64,000 nucleotides of DNA, taken from Alphaproteobacteria bacterium (lineage in GTDB: Bacteria; Myxococcota_A; UBA796; CAJQPC01). Positions 10,557-19,482 of this stretch are shown here, one piece after another (position 1 is the first letter of the stretch; each line of letters begins with the position of its first letter). The notes below the pieces were generated by a model. It was not told the DNA's origin and did not search any database. It worked only from the letters and a program-made list of their open reading frames with translations. The position numbers were made by a program, and so were the translations under genes. The stretch spans positions 62,001-126,000 of the forward strand of contig JACKEV010000017.1 of NCBI GenBank assembly GCA_020632795.1. The letters are read 5' to 3'.

Positions 10557-12539
10557 ATGGTAGCCTCATTCGCCGTGAGCACCCTCCGCCGCCTCGCCCT
10601 CCTCTTCGCCGCATGGCTGGTCGTCTCCGGCTGCTCGGCGAACCCCTACCCTGGCGAAGAGGGCACGGTGCTCCACGTCAGCATGCGCGGGCTGCCCAAG
10701 TCCTTCGACCCGCCGCTCATCGGCACCGAGTTCGACAACAAGCCCGGCAGCCAGGTCTTCGAGGGCCTGCTGATGTACCACCCCTACGCGCGGCCCTACC
10801 AGCTCATCCCCGCGATCGCGGCGTCCATGCCCGAGATCAGCGAGGACGGCCTGACCTACACCTTCACGCTGCGGCGGGACGTCACCTTCCACGACGACCC
10901 CGCCTTCCCCGGCGGCGAGGGCCGCGCCGTCACCGCCCAGGACTTCGTCTTCGCCTTCAAGCGCCTGGCGCACCCCCGGTCGCGCACGACGGGCTGGTGG
11001 CTGTTCTCCGGCAAGATCAAGGGCCTGGACGCCTGGCGCGACCAGCTCACCCGGGACACCCTGGCCGCCGAGCAGGCCGGCGAGGCCGTGGACACCCTGT
11101 GGGGCCTGGACCGCCCGGTCGAGGGCCTCACCGCCCTGGACGACCACACCCTGCAGATCCAGCTCGCCGAGCCCTACCCGCAGTTCCTGTGGACCCTGGC
11201 GATGAACTACACCGCCGTCTACCCCCGCGAGGCGGTGGCGGCCTACGGGGCCGAGGTCCGCACCCACCCCGTGGGCACCGGGCCGTTCCGGGTGGTGGAG
11301 GTCCACCCCACCTACCGCATGGTCCTGGAGGCCAACCCCGACTACCGCGACGTCCGGGTGCCCGACCCCCGGCACGACCCCGCCGACCGCCTGCCCGGCT
11401 GGGACTGGGAGGCCGACGAGGCCGCCGGCTTCCTGGCCCACGCCGGCGAGCGCCTCCCTCTGGTCGACGGCATCGAGATCCGCTTCATCCTGGAGGATCA
11501 GCCCCGCTGGCTCTACTACAAGGCCGGCTACTCCGACTGGCTGAACCCGCCCAAGGACAACCAGGCCGAGGCCCTCCAGGGCAAGGAGCTGAGCCCGGCC
11601 ATGAAGGCGCGGGGCACGAAGCTCACCCTGCTGCCCGAGACCGGCACGGTCTACACCTGCTTCAACACCGACGACCCGGTGATGTCCAAGCCGGCGCTGC
11701 GCCAGGCGATCAGCCTCGCGGTGGACCTGAACTGGATGGTGGACAACCTGTACTCCGGCAGCGCCGTGGTGGCCGAGAGCCTCATCCCGCCGGGCATCTC
11801 GGGGCACGAGGACGGCTACCACCCCTGGCGCCCCGCCGACGGCGGCGCCGACCTGGAGCGGGCGCGGGCGAAGCTGGCCGAGGCCGGCTACCCCGGCGGC
11901 GTCGACCCGGCCACGGGCAAGCCCCTGCGGATCCGCTTCGAGACCTCGGGCACGAGCACCACCAACCGGCAGTTCGCCGAGCGCTTCCGCGATGAGCTGC
12001 GCCGCATCGGGATCGAGGTGGACATCATCGTCAACACCTGGCCCCAGATGAACGAGAAGATGCGCAACCGGGACTTCCAGTCCGCCGCGCTGGCGTGGGG
12101 CTTCGACTACCCCGACGCCCAGAACATCTTCCAGCTCCTCTACGGCCCCAACCAGGCCCCGGGCATCAACCGCTCCAACTACGCAAACCCGGCGTTTGAT
12201 ACCCTGTTCGAGCAGGCCAGCGGCATGGTGGACGGCCCGGAGCGCAGCGCGCTCTACCAGCAGATGGCCCGCATGGTCGCCGATGACGTGCCCTGGCTGG
12301 TGCGGGTCCACCGCATCCGCCCGAACCTGCAGCAGCCCTGGGTCCAGGGGGCGAGGTACACCGACGTTCACGCGCAGTGGTGGCGCTACGCCTCCGTCGA
12401 CCGGGCCGATCGGGACCGGCGGGTGGCCGCGTGGAACCAGCCGGTGCTGTGGCCGGTCTACCTGGCCCTGGGCCTGTTGGCGGCGCTGATCGCGGGCACC
12501 GTCATGGGCCAGCGGCGCGCTGCGAAGGAGGCGGCGTGA
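10557..12539 (+). CDS. peptide ABC transporter, family 5 substrate-binding lipoprotein
   Basis: A 660-residue extracytoplasmic solute-binding protein of the DppA/OppA family. A lipoprotein signal is visible (hydrophobic stretch, then VSGC with C26 as the lipidated cysteine). The binding domain runs from SMRGLPKSFDPPL to about residue 620 and includes the family motif GTGPFRVVE. Unusually, the C-terminus adds a hydrophobic segment (about residues 632-650, LALGLLAALIAGTVMG) followed by basic residues, a second membrane anchor. ATG 10557 and GTG 10575 are both possible starts; either leaves the lipobox intact. It overlaps the first permease by four bases, and with the next two genes it encodes a peptide importer that lacks an ATPase gene here. 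Confidence 0.93.
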   Translation: MVASFAVSTLRRLALLFAAWLVVSGCSANPYPGEEGTVLHVSMRGLPKSFDPPLIGTEFDNKPGSQVFEGLLMYHPYARPYQLIPAIAASMPEISEDGLTYTFTLRRDVTFHDDPAFPGGEGRAVTAQDFVFAFKRLAHPRSRTTGWWLFSGKIKGLDAWRDQLTRDTLAAEQAGEAVDTLWGLDRPVEGLTALDDHTLQIQLAEPYPQFLWTLAMNYTAVYPREAVAAYGAEVRTHPVGTGPFRVVEVHPTYRMVLEANPDYRDVRVPDPRHDPADRLPGWDWEADEAAGFLAHAGERLPLVDGIEIRFILEDQPRWLYYKAGYSDWLNPPKDNQAEALQGKELSPAMKARGTKLTLLPETGTVYTCFNTDDPVMSKPALRQAISLAVDLNWMVDNLYSGSAVVAESLIPPGISGHEDGYHPWRPADGGADLERARAKLAEAGYPGGVDPATGKPLRIRFETSGTSTTNRQFAERFRDELRRIGIEVDIIVNTWPQMNEKMRNRDFQSAALAWGFDYPDAQNIFQLLYGPNQAPGINRSNYANPAFDTLFEQASGMVDGPERSALYQQMARMVADDVPWLVRVHRIRPNLQQPWVQGARYTDVHAQWWRYASVDRADRDRRVAAWNQPVLWPVYLALGLLAALIAGTVMGQRRAAKEAA

Positions 12540-13468
12540 TCGTCTTCATCCTGCGCAAGCTGGCCACCGCCGTGCCCGTGCTGCTGGGGGTCGCGTTCAT
12601 CACGCTGGTGCTGTTCGACGTGGCCGGCGGGGACCCCTGCCTCATCAAGCTCGGCAAGAACCCCAGCGAGGAGGAGGTCCAGCTCTGCCACCAGGCGCTG
12701 GGCCTGGACCAGGGGCTGTTCTGGCAGTACCTCGACTTCCTGCGGCAGACCGCGACCCTCGACTTCGGGGAGAGCTGGAGCTACGACACCCCCGTGCGCG
12801 AGATGTTCGCGCGAGGGCTGGGGCCGACCTTGAGCCTCACCGTGCCCGCCTTCCTGCTGGGCTCGGCCATCGCGGTGGCCCTGGCGCTGCTGGTGGCGTT
12901 CTACCGGGGCACCTGGCTGGACCGGGTGGTGACCGCGGGCGCCATCGCGGGCATCTCGGTCAGCTCGCTCATCTACATCCTGGTGGGGCAGTGGCTGTTC
13001 GCCGACCAGCTCAAGCTGTTCCCCATCTGGGGGTATGAGTTCGGGCCCCGGGCGGTCAGCTTCCTGGCGCTGCCCATCCTCATCTGGATCGCGCTGAGCG
13101 TCGGTACCGACGTGCGCTACTTCCGCACCGTCGCCCTGGAGGAGATCGGCCAGGACTACGTGCGCACCGCGCGGGCCAAGGGCATCAGCGAGCTGCGGGT
13201 GCTGTTCGTGCACGTCCTGCGCAACTGCGCGGTGCCCATCGTGACCCGCATGACGGTCATCATGCCCTTCCTCATCACGGGGTCCTTCCTGATGGAGATC
13301 TTCTTCGGGATCCCGGGGCTGGGCAGCACCCTCTACACCGCCATCACCAACTCCGACCTGCCGGTGGTCAAGGCGCTGACCATGCTGGGCGCGACCCTCT
13401 ACGTGCTGTTCAACATCCTGGCCGACGTGCTCTATGCGGTCTTCGACCCCCGGATCCGGCTGTCATGA
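12536..13468 (+). CDS. peptide ABC transporter permease (DppB/OppB type)
   Basis: A 310-residue inner-membrane permease starting at GTG 12536, which overlaps the TGA of the binding-protein gene (GTGA). It begins with the typical RKLATAVPVLLGVAFI membrane helix, has six predicted membrane spans, and carries the EAA-type cytoplasmic loop DYVRTARAKGISELRVLFVHVLRN that contacts the ATPase subunit. The C-terminus ends in the family's VLYAVFDPRIRL. ATG of the second permease overlaps its stop (ATGA). No ATP-binding subunit follows, so the ATPases must be encoded elsewhere. Confidence 0.95.
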   Translation: MIVFILRKLATAVPVLLGVAFITLVLFDVAGGDPCLIKLGKNPSEEEVQLCHQALGLDQGLFWQYLDFLRQTATLDFGESWSYDTPVREMFARGLGPTLSLTVPAFLLGSAIAVALALLVAFYRGTWLDRVVTAGAIAGISVSSLIYILVGQWLFADQLKLFPIWGYEFGPRAVSFLALPILIWIALSVGTDVRYFRTVALEEIGQDYVRTARAKGISELRVLFVHVLRNCAVPIVTRMTVIMPFLITGSFLMEIFFGIPGLGSTLYTAITNSDLPVVKALTMLGATLYVLFNILADVLYAVFDPRIRLS

Positions 13469-14409
13469 GCGCGCGCACCCCCGCGTCCGAGGCCTGGCGG
13501 CGCCTGAAGAAGGACCGGCTGGCGCTGGTGTGCCTGGGCATCTTCGTGATGTTCGCGGTGGTGGCGGTGGCCGCGCAGGTCGTGGAGCTGGTCCAGGGCA
13601 CCCCGGGGCTCTACGACGTCACCCTCGCGGAGCAAGGCATCCCAGTGCCCGAGGCGGCTGTGGCGCCGTCCACGGTCCACTGGGAGGCGTGGTGGGGCAC
13701 GACCGGCGCGGGCAAGAGCGTGCTGCTGCGCGTGTTCCACGGCACCAAGGTGGCCTTCGTGGTGGGCACCTGCGGGGCCGGGCTCTCGGTGGTCATCGGG
13801 ATGACCCTGGGCGTGCTGGCGGGCTACTTCGGCGGCTGGGTCGACGAGGCGGTGCAGTACCTCTACCAGACCGTGGCGAGCATCCCCTACCTGCTGCTGC
13901 TGCTGGCGCTGGCCTTCGTCATCCGGCAGGGCCCGGTGGCCGCGGCGTGGTACGAGACCGCGCTGTCGGACTATGTCAGCCTCGGTCTGTTCAACATCAT
14001 CGTGGTCATCGGCCTCACGAGCTGGGTGACCCTCTGCCGCCTCGTGCGCGCCGAGGTCATGAAGGTCCGTGAGTTGGAGTACGTGCAGGCCGCCCGGGCC
14101 CTGGGCCTGGGCTCGGGCCGCATCATGAGCCGGCACGTGCTGCCCAACGTCTTCCACCTCGTGATCATCAACTTCTCCCTGCGCTTCGTGACCGCCATCA
14201 AGTCCGAGGTCATCCTCACCTTCCTGGGGGTGGGCGTGGACAAGGAGCCGAGCTGGGGCCAGATGATCGCCGACGCCAAGAACGAGCTGATGCGCGGCAT
14301 CTGGTGGCCGCTGCTGGCGTCCGGGGTGGCGCTGTTCCTGCTGACCCTGGCGATCAACTACCTGGGCGACGCCCTGCGGGACGCGCTGGATCCGAAGCTG
14401 CGAACCTGA
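13465..14409 (+). CDS. peptide ABC transporter permease (DppC/OppC type)
   Basis: A 314-residue permease partner of the preceding gene. The N-terminus WRRLKKDRLALVCLG is the OppC/DppC hallmark. A periplasmic insertion of about 80 residues precedes the core, and the EAA loop is YVQAARALGLGSGRIMSRHVLPN. The C-terminus NYLGDALRDALDPKLR is diagnostic. It is translationally coupled to the first permease by a four-base overlap and is followed by the dioxygenase gene after 17 bases, which contain GAAGGAGG as that gene's ribosome-binding site. Confidence 0.95.
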   Translation: MSARTPASEAWRRLKKDRLALVCLGIFVMFAVVAVAAQVVELVQGTPGLYDVTLAEQGIPVPEAAVAPSTVHWEAWWGTTGAGKSVLLRVFHGTKVAFVVGTCGAGLSVVIGMTLGVLAGYFGGWVDEAVQYLYQTVASIPYLLLLLALAFVIRQGPVAAAWYETALSDYVSLGLFNIIVVIGLTSWVTLCRLVRAEVMKVRELEYVQAARALGLGSGRIMSRHVLPNVFHLVIINFSLRFVTAIKSEVILTFLGVGVDKEPSWGQMIADAKNELMRGIWWPLLASGVALFLLTLAINYLGDALRDALDPKLRT

Positions 14410-14426
14410 AGGAGGCGCCGCGCAGG

Positions 14427-15191
14427 ATGAACCTCGGCCGCCCCATCGGGCTGACCCAGCTCACCACCGCGTTGGAGGGAGGGCGGCTGGGCGAGCTGCT
14501 CGCGGTGCCCGGCTGCGTCCGCGTGTCCGGCGTGGCCTGGAATCCACGCAGCTACGTCGACGCCCTCGCTCGGGTCGGGCCCCTCGTGCCCACCCGATCG
14601 ACCCACCTGAACCACCCGCTCCGCGAGGTCTTCGTCGTCGACGGGGGCCTGGACGTCGGCGCCAACTGGCACGCCGACCTCGTCTTCTGCGCCGAGGCGC
14701 CGCGGTTCTCGGCGCTGCTGTGCGAGGCAGCCCCCCAGGAGGGCGGCGAGACCGAGCTGGTGGACAGCCGCAGGTGCCTGGAGGAGCTGCCCCCGGACCT
14801 CCGAGCGCTGGTCCGCAGGGTCGAGGGCGTCTTCGACGGCGGCCTGGTGCAGGGGCGCAAGCTCCGCAGGCGAGGCCTCGTCGAAGAAGCCGAGCGTACG
14901 GAGACCGAGGCGCCCCTCCACGTTCCGCTCGCCCGCGTCCACCCCGAGAGCCACCGGTGGGGGCTGCGCTACCACGCCGAGTACCTCACCGGGTTCGTGG
15001 GTCTCTCCCCGCGTGACGCCGCCCGGCTCATGGAGGCGCTGCGCGCGGTCGTCGACCGGCCCGATCTGCGCTACAGGCACGCATGGCGGCCCGGCGACCT
15101 GCTGGTCTTCGACAACCGGGCCGTCCTCCATCGGCGCGCCCCGGGGCCCATCGCCGGGGCGCGCCGGCTGCTGCGCGTCATGATGTACTGA
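14427..15191 (+). CDS. TauD/TfdA-like Fe(II)/2-oxoglutarate dioxygenase
   Basis: A 254-residue protein with the TauD-family facial triad: HxD in NWHADL (H82, D84) and the distal histidine in AVLHRRAPG (H235), followed by the arginines expected to bind 2-oxoglutarate (RRLLRVMMY). It would hydroxylate a small carboxylated, sulfonated or amino-acid substrate; the substrate cannot be read from the sequence. The start at 14427 follows GAAGGAGG. It lies at the end of the peptide-importer operon, so its substrate might be a product of imported peptides. That link is inference. Confidence 0.82.
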   Translation: MNLGRPIGLTQLTTALEGGRLGELLAVPGCVRVSGVAWNPRSYVDALARVGPLVPTRSTHLNHPLREVFVVDGGLDVGANWHADLVFCAEAPRFSALLCEAAPQEGGETELVDSRRCLEELPPDLRALVRRVEGVFDGGLVQGRKLRRRGLVEEAERTETEAPLHVPLARVHPESHRWGLRYHAEYLTGFVGLSPRDAARLMEALRAVVDRPDLRYRHAWRPGDLLVFDNRAVLHRRAPGPIAGARRLLRVMMY

Positions 15192-15198
15192 GGCGTCG

Positions 15199-16239
15199 AT
15201 GTCCACGCTCTTTCTCCTCCTGTCTCTCGCCGCCCACGCCCAGGAGCCCGACACGTCGGCGCTCAGCGACCTGGGCTGCCTGGCCTGTCACAGCACCGAC
15301 GGCGCGCCGCGGTCCGGCCCCACCCTCGCGGGCCTGTGGGGGCAGGAGCGTCCGATCGTGCGCGAGGGTCAGACCGTCACCGAGGTCTTCGACCGGGCGG
15401 CCTTGGAGCGCTCCCTGGCCACCCCGCGGGCCGAGGTGCGGGCCGGCTACTCCCCCACGATGCCCACGTTCGAGCTGGTCGAGGCCCAGCTCAACGCCCT
15501 GGAGGCCACCCTCCAGGCCCTGGAGCCCCCTGAGGAGCCCCCGCGTCACAGCCCGCCCTGGACCCTGGCCGTCGCGGCGGTCCTGTTCGCCTTCGGGCAC
15601 ATGGCCCTGTCCTCGCTCACCCTGCGCCCCCGGCTGGCGAGCGCGCTGGGAGAGGCCCGCTTCCAGGCCGTCTACAGCCTGCTCATCGGCGGCTCCTTCG
15701 TGTGGATGCTGTGGGCCTGGTACCACGCCCCGCCCATCGTGCTCTGGACCGCCCCCATCTGGACCACCCACCTGCCCATCTCGGTGATGCCGCTGGTCTT
15801 CATCGGGCTGGTCGCGGGCTACACCACCCCGGGGCCCACCCAGGCGGGGCAGGCCGGCAAGCTGCACGACGCCGAGCCCGCCCGGGGCATCCTGCGCATC
15901 ACCCGGCACCCGGCGAACCTGTCGATGGCCCTGTGGGCGCTGATCCACCTCCCCGCCAACGGCGAGCTGCGCAACGTGCTGCTCATGGGCAGCGTGCTGG
16001 CGCTGGGGGTGCTCGGCTCCCTGCACATCGACGCCCGCCGCGCCGCGAAGGACCCGGAGGGCTGGGCGCGCTTCGCCGAGAAGACCTCGCTGGTGCCCTT
16101 CCTGGCCATCCTTCAGGGGCGCAACCGCTTCGTGTGGTCGGAGATCGGCTTCGGGCGGGTGCTGGGGGGCCTCGCGGCCTTCGGGGCGTTCGTGATGGTG
16201 CACGGGTGGGTCATCGGGGCGTCGCCCTGGCCGAGGTGA
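15199..16239 (+). CDS. cytochrome c fused to an NnrU-family membrane protein
   Basis: A 346-residue protein. A signal peptide (MSTLFLLLSLAAHAQ) leads into a short c-type cytochrome domain with heme motif CLACH (27-31) and a candidate methionine ligand in SPTMPTF. After about residue 115 comes an NnrU/isoprenylcysteine-methyltransferase-like integral membrane domain with FGHMALSSLTLRP and the RITRHPANLSMALWAL signature. NnrU proteins are linked to nitric-oxide/nitrite metabolism and to epoxide-type reductions in carotenoid pathways. The cytochrome fusion suggests a redox role at the outer face of the inner membrane. It starts 7 bases after the dioxygenase stop. Confidence 0.82.
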   Translation: MSTLFLLLSLAAHAQEPDTSALSDLGCLACHSTDGAPRSGPTLAGLWGQERPIVREGQTVTEVFDRAALERSLATPRAEVRAGYSPTMPTFELVEAQLNALEATLQALEPPEEPPRHSPPWTLAVAAVLFAFGHMALSSLTLRPRLASALGEARFQAVYSLLIGGSFVWMLWAWYHAPPIVLWTAPIWTTHLPISVMPLVFIGLVAGYTTPGPTQAGQAGKLHDAEPARGILRITRHPANLSMALWALIHLPANGELRNVLLMGSVLALGVLGSLHIDARRAAKDPEGWARFAEKTSLVPFLAILQGRNRFVWSEIGFGRVLGGLAAFGAFVMVHGWVIGASPWPR

Positions 16240-16246
16240 GGCTACA

Positions 16247-17056
16247 TTGGAGGTGCACCTCCGCGCTGGTTGCCCCATCCCCCCCGACTTCCTCCTGGAT
16301 CTGCTCCGATACGACCCCCTGACGGCGGCGGCTATCGTCCTGCCCCTCGCGATCTGCGCGGCGGGCTTCGGGCTGGTCGGCTTCGCCGCCTGGCGGCTGC
16401 GGCGACCCCCGAATCTCCCCGGCTGGCTGCTGGGCCCCACGGCGGGCCTGGTGGCGGCGGCTGGCGTCCTGGGCGTCTCGACGCCGCAGGCCGTGACGTT
16501 CATCCAGGCCGCCGAAGGGCGACCCACGTTGCAGCTCTTCGGAGCGATGCTCACGCTGCAGCTCCACGGGATGCTGCTGCTGCCCGTGCTGGTGCTGAGC
16601 GGGAGCGTCCTGCTGGGCGCGGCCTTCGTCTCGGCGCGGCGGGGCAGCGGGCGCGCCGCCGTGCTGGGCCTGTGCGGCGGGCTGCTGCTCGGCCTGGCGG
16701 GGGCGCGGTGGGCCCACCAGGAGATGGTCTTCGCCTGGCTGCAGGCCATCGACCTCAGCGTCCTGTACTGGGGCGACGCCGCAGACGCCTGGCAGCTCAA
16801 GGTCTGGCTGTTGCGCTACGTGGCCCTGCTCGCGGCCATCCTAGGCCTCGTGCTGTGGCAGCGGCGCGGCGACCGGGAGGGCTTCCGAGCGGCGATGATG
16901 GTCGGCGTGGCCGTGGTCGCGCTGGGGGTGGCGGTGGCCACGATGGACCGCCTGCATGCGATGGCCGGCCCGCTGGCGACCGGCCTGAGCCTCTCCGAAC
17001 GGCCGGTCCACCCCGACCTCCTGCCGCAGCACTTCCCCGAGGCGGACCGCCGATAG
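16247..17056 (+). CDS. polytopic membrane protein of unknown function
   Basis: A reading frame of up to 269 residues with six or seven hydrophobic segments (around residues 27-47, 62-80, 105-125, 130-148, 180-200 and 215-235) and short loops. I recognise no family. The start is uncertain: TTG 16247 and GTG 16253 are the only early candidates, seven bases after the NnrU fusion gene. The first ATG is about 100 codons in and would remove three helices. The tight spacing argues that it works with the cytochrome-NnrU protein. Confidence 0.6.
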   Translation: MEVHLRAGCPIPPDFLLDLLRYDPLTAAAIVLPLAICAAGFGLVGFAAWRLRRPPNLPGWLLGPTAGLVAAAGVLGVSTPQAVTFIQAAEGRPTLQLFGAMLTLQLHGMLLLPVLVLSGSVLLGAAFVSARRGSGRAAVLGLCGGLLLGLAGARWAHQEMVFAWLQAIDLSVLYWGDAADAWQLKVWLLRYVALLAAILGLVLWQRRGDREGFRAAMMVGVAVVALGVAVATMDRLHAMAGPLATGLSLSERPVHPDLLPQHFPEADRR

Positions 17057-17514
17057 ATAGTCCCTTGGCAAGTCGGTCTTGATGTGCTGCTGTACGTCAA
17101 GGGGGGCACCGGGTGGCGGGCCGAAAATGGGGTCGTCCATCACGGACTCCAAGTTTCGAAGGCCCGTCACGGGCAGACGGAGGTCTCGAAGAATCGGCGA
17201 TACACACAACGTATCGACGCGTGACCGCGAGCAGGCCGCCGAGGTACTTGTTGTTCTTCAGATAATGAATCGGGCATTCAAGTACCGCTGAGGTTTCATC
17301 GCGCCCACGCGCCGATCCGCTACGAGAACCTCCGATCTCTTCGGGGGCTCTGTCTGTCCTGGAAGGACCCACCCCACCCCCCAGATCGCCCATTCTCGCC
17401 CATCCAGCCCATCCGATCCTCCACCAACCCCGCCCACACCCGCCTTCACCGGCCTGATGTGGTCACAGTGCCCGCGCTCCAAGTCCCCGAGATGACGAGC
17501 GCGGGCCTCTCGCT
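17057..17514. other. convergent intergenic region
   Basis: 458 bases between two convergent genes. Base composition in 17057-17330 is less GC-rich than the flanks. A small inverted repeat (GCCCGT/ACGGGC at 17162-17174) is too tight to be a convincing terminator. A minus-strand frame at 17258-17524 (88 codons, start overlapping the ATPase stop) is open but has no recognisable domain. I see no RNA gene. Confidence 0.4.
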
Positions 17515-19482
17515 TCAGCGCCATCGCCCCACCTCCTCCACCGTCAACACCCCATCCCCCCGCCGGTCCACGAACCCCACATCCAGCCACCTCGGCGCGG
17601 TCACGAACCCATCCACCGTGTCCGCCGCCGGCAGCCACCGGCTGCTCCACCGCCGCCCCTGGTGCTTGAACCGCTCGCCGCCCAGGCCGAGGGTGTCCAG
17701 CGGCCGCACCAGCTCCACCGGGTGCACCGCCGACGCATCGGCCGACCGCGCCTTCACCCGGCCCGCGTCCAGGTGCGCCTCCTGCCACAGCAGGAACGCC
17801 TCGCCCTCCCGCTCGGTCAGCGGGATCGGCCCCAGTGAGACGAGGTCGTGGCCGCTGTCCAGCTCCCGGACCGCCACGCCCAGCGCGAAGGCGTGGTGCG
17901 GGAAGAGGTCCATCGCCAGCGCGCGCAGCCGCAGCTCCAGGCGCACGCCGCGCGCCGGGGAGACCACCGACGCCCGCAGGAAGCTGAGCAGCGCCTCGCG
18001 CTCATCCCGCCAGCGCAGCACCAGCTCCAGCAGGTCCGGCGGCGTGAAGGCCAGGTGCCCGAAGGGCTCCTCGCAGTCCTCCAGCACCGTACCCTCGACC
18101 AGCCGGTAGCCCCCGCGCCCGCTGGGCAGCAGCTCCGGCTCGGGGAGCAGCTTGCGCACGTCGTTCACCAGCGCCCGCGGCCGGGGCGTGCGGTGCTTGA
18201 TGCCCAGGAACGACAGCCCCAGGCCCAGCCCGTAGGTCAGGTCGTCCTGGGAGAGCCCCGCGACCCCTTCCCGCCGGGCCGCCTCGGCGAGCATCCAGAC
18301 CAGCAGGTAGCCCTGGGCCCCCAGTCGGCACGCCGCCCGCCGCACGAGCGCGTCCCCGAAATACTGACGGGTGGGCTTGGGCCCCAGCCGCAACCGCAGC
18401 GCCGGCCCGGTGTCCGCGGGCGCGGTCACCCCCAGCCGGGTCGCGTCGATGAGCGGCTGGAGCGGACGCCCGGCGAGCTGGGCGGCGAGCAGCGGCTCCA
18501 CCAGCGCGGGCGGCTCCCGAACAGTGACGTAGCTGAGCTGCTCCAGCAGCCACCGCGAGGCCGGCGCTGGCGCGGCCTTGCCCCGAGCCAGCGCCCGCAG
18601 CCAGTCAACCTCCTCCTTCAGCAGGTGGGAGAGGTCGTTCTCGACCCCCGCGACGATCTGCGACTCCGGCCGCGCCACCGGGTTCTGGAGCGCGAAGCCC
18701 AGCACATGCAGGAAGAAGGGGTTTCCGCCGCACACCGCCTTCAGGCCGCGCTGCTGCCCGGGGTCGAGGCCCGCGTCCGCCAGCATCGCGTCAACCGCCG
18801 CCGGCTGGAGGTTGCCCAGGGTCAGCGTGGGCAGGGCCTCGACCAGCGCCCGGGTCGCGCCCCGCGCCCGCAGGTCCAGGCCCCGGGTCGAGGTCAGGAA
18901 CACCCGCACCGGGACCTCGCTCTGGTTCAGCAACTGGAGCAGCACCCGCGCCCCGCCTTCGTCCTTCAGCAGCGCGTGCCCCTCGTCCGCGAGCACCACG
19001 AGCTGGAAGGGGCGGAGGTCCATCGCCGCGTCGAGCGCCTCCAGCAGGATGTCCACCGGGCGGTCCGAGCTGCGCACCTCCCCCGAGAAGAAGGGCATGT
19101 TCAGCGGCCGCTCGGCGCCCAGGGCGATGCGGGCGGCGACCTCGTGGATGCCCTGTTGGATGGCCAGGTCGACGTAGGCCGGCACGCGCAGCACCCCAGC
19201 GGGCAGCCGCGCGGCGCGCACGCTCTGGGCGATGAAGCCAGCCAGCCCCTCGGGCGCCGTCGCGACCCGGTCCGGCTGGTTGTGAGCCCGCAGCAGCGCA
19301 CCGATGGCGTGCAACAGAGAGGTCTTGCCCTGCCGACGCCGGCCCACGTAGCGCCGCCCGGTGGGTCCGCCCGCCAACAGGGCCCGCTGGGCGTCCTCCA
19401 GGAGCGCCCGCCGCCCGACGAAGCGCTCGTCGGCGACCCAGCGGCCCGCGCAGAACTGGTAGCTCGCCATCGCCGTGTTCAT
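17515..19482 (-). CDS. AAA-type ATPase with a C-terminal EF-hand-like loop
   Basis: A 655-residue cytosolic ATPase of the archaeal-ATPase/ORC-like class. Walker A is GRRRQGKTSLL (G47-K53-T54), Walker B is LVVLADEGHALL (D166-E167), and the sensor-like segment VFLTSTRGLDLR follows. The C-terminal half is a mostly helical region with no family that I know. The last 25 residues contain DRRGDGVLTVEE, matching a 12-residue EF-hand calcium loop except at position 3. The start at 19482 (MNTAMASYQ) overlaps the desaturase stop by four bases (ATGA), which rejects a longer in-frame extension. Confidence 0.78.
   Translation of the reverse strand: MNTAMASYQFCAGRWVADERFVGRRALLEDAQRALLAGGPTGRRYVGRRRQGKTSLLHAIGALLRAHNQPDRVATAPEGLAGFIAQSVRAARLPAGVLRVPAYVDLAIQQGIHEVAARIALGAERPLNMPFFSGEVRSSDRPVDILLEALDAAMDLRPFQLVVLADEGHALLKDEGGARVLLQLLNQSEVPVRVFLTSTRGLDLRARGATRALVEALPTLTLGNLQPAAVDAMLADAGLDPGQQRGLKAVCGGNPFFLHVLGFALQNPVARPESQIVAGVENDLSHLLKEEVDWLRALARGKAAPAPASRWLLEQLSYVTVREPPALVEPLLAAQLAGRPLQPLIDATRLGVTAPADTGPALRLRLGPKPTRQYFGDALVRRAACRLGAQGYLLVWMLAEAARREGVAGLSQDDLTYGLGLGLSFLGIKHRTPRPRALVNDVRKLLPEPELLPSGRGGYRLVEGTVLEDCEEPFGHLAFTPPDLLELVLRWRDEREALLSFLRASVVSPARGVRLELRLRALAMDLFPHHAFALGVAVRELDSGHDLVSLGPIPLTEREGEAFLLWQEAHLDAGRVKARSADASAVHPVELVRPLDTLGLGGERFKHQGRRWSSRWLPAADTVDGFVTAPRWLDVGFVDRRGDGVLTVEEVGRWR

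Noticed and set aside
17162..17174. GCCCGT/ACGGGC inverted repeat as a terminator
   Set aside because: One-base loop cannot form a stable hairpin of this kind and no T-tract follows.
17258..17524. 88-codon minus-strand frame overlapping the ATPase stop
   Set aside because: No recognisable domain, biased Gly/Val composition and no independent ribosome-binding site; kept only as a note in the intergenic entry.
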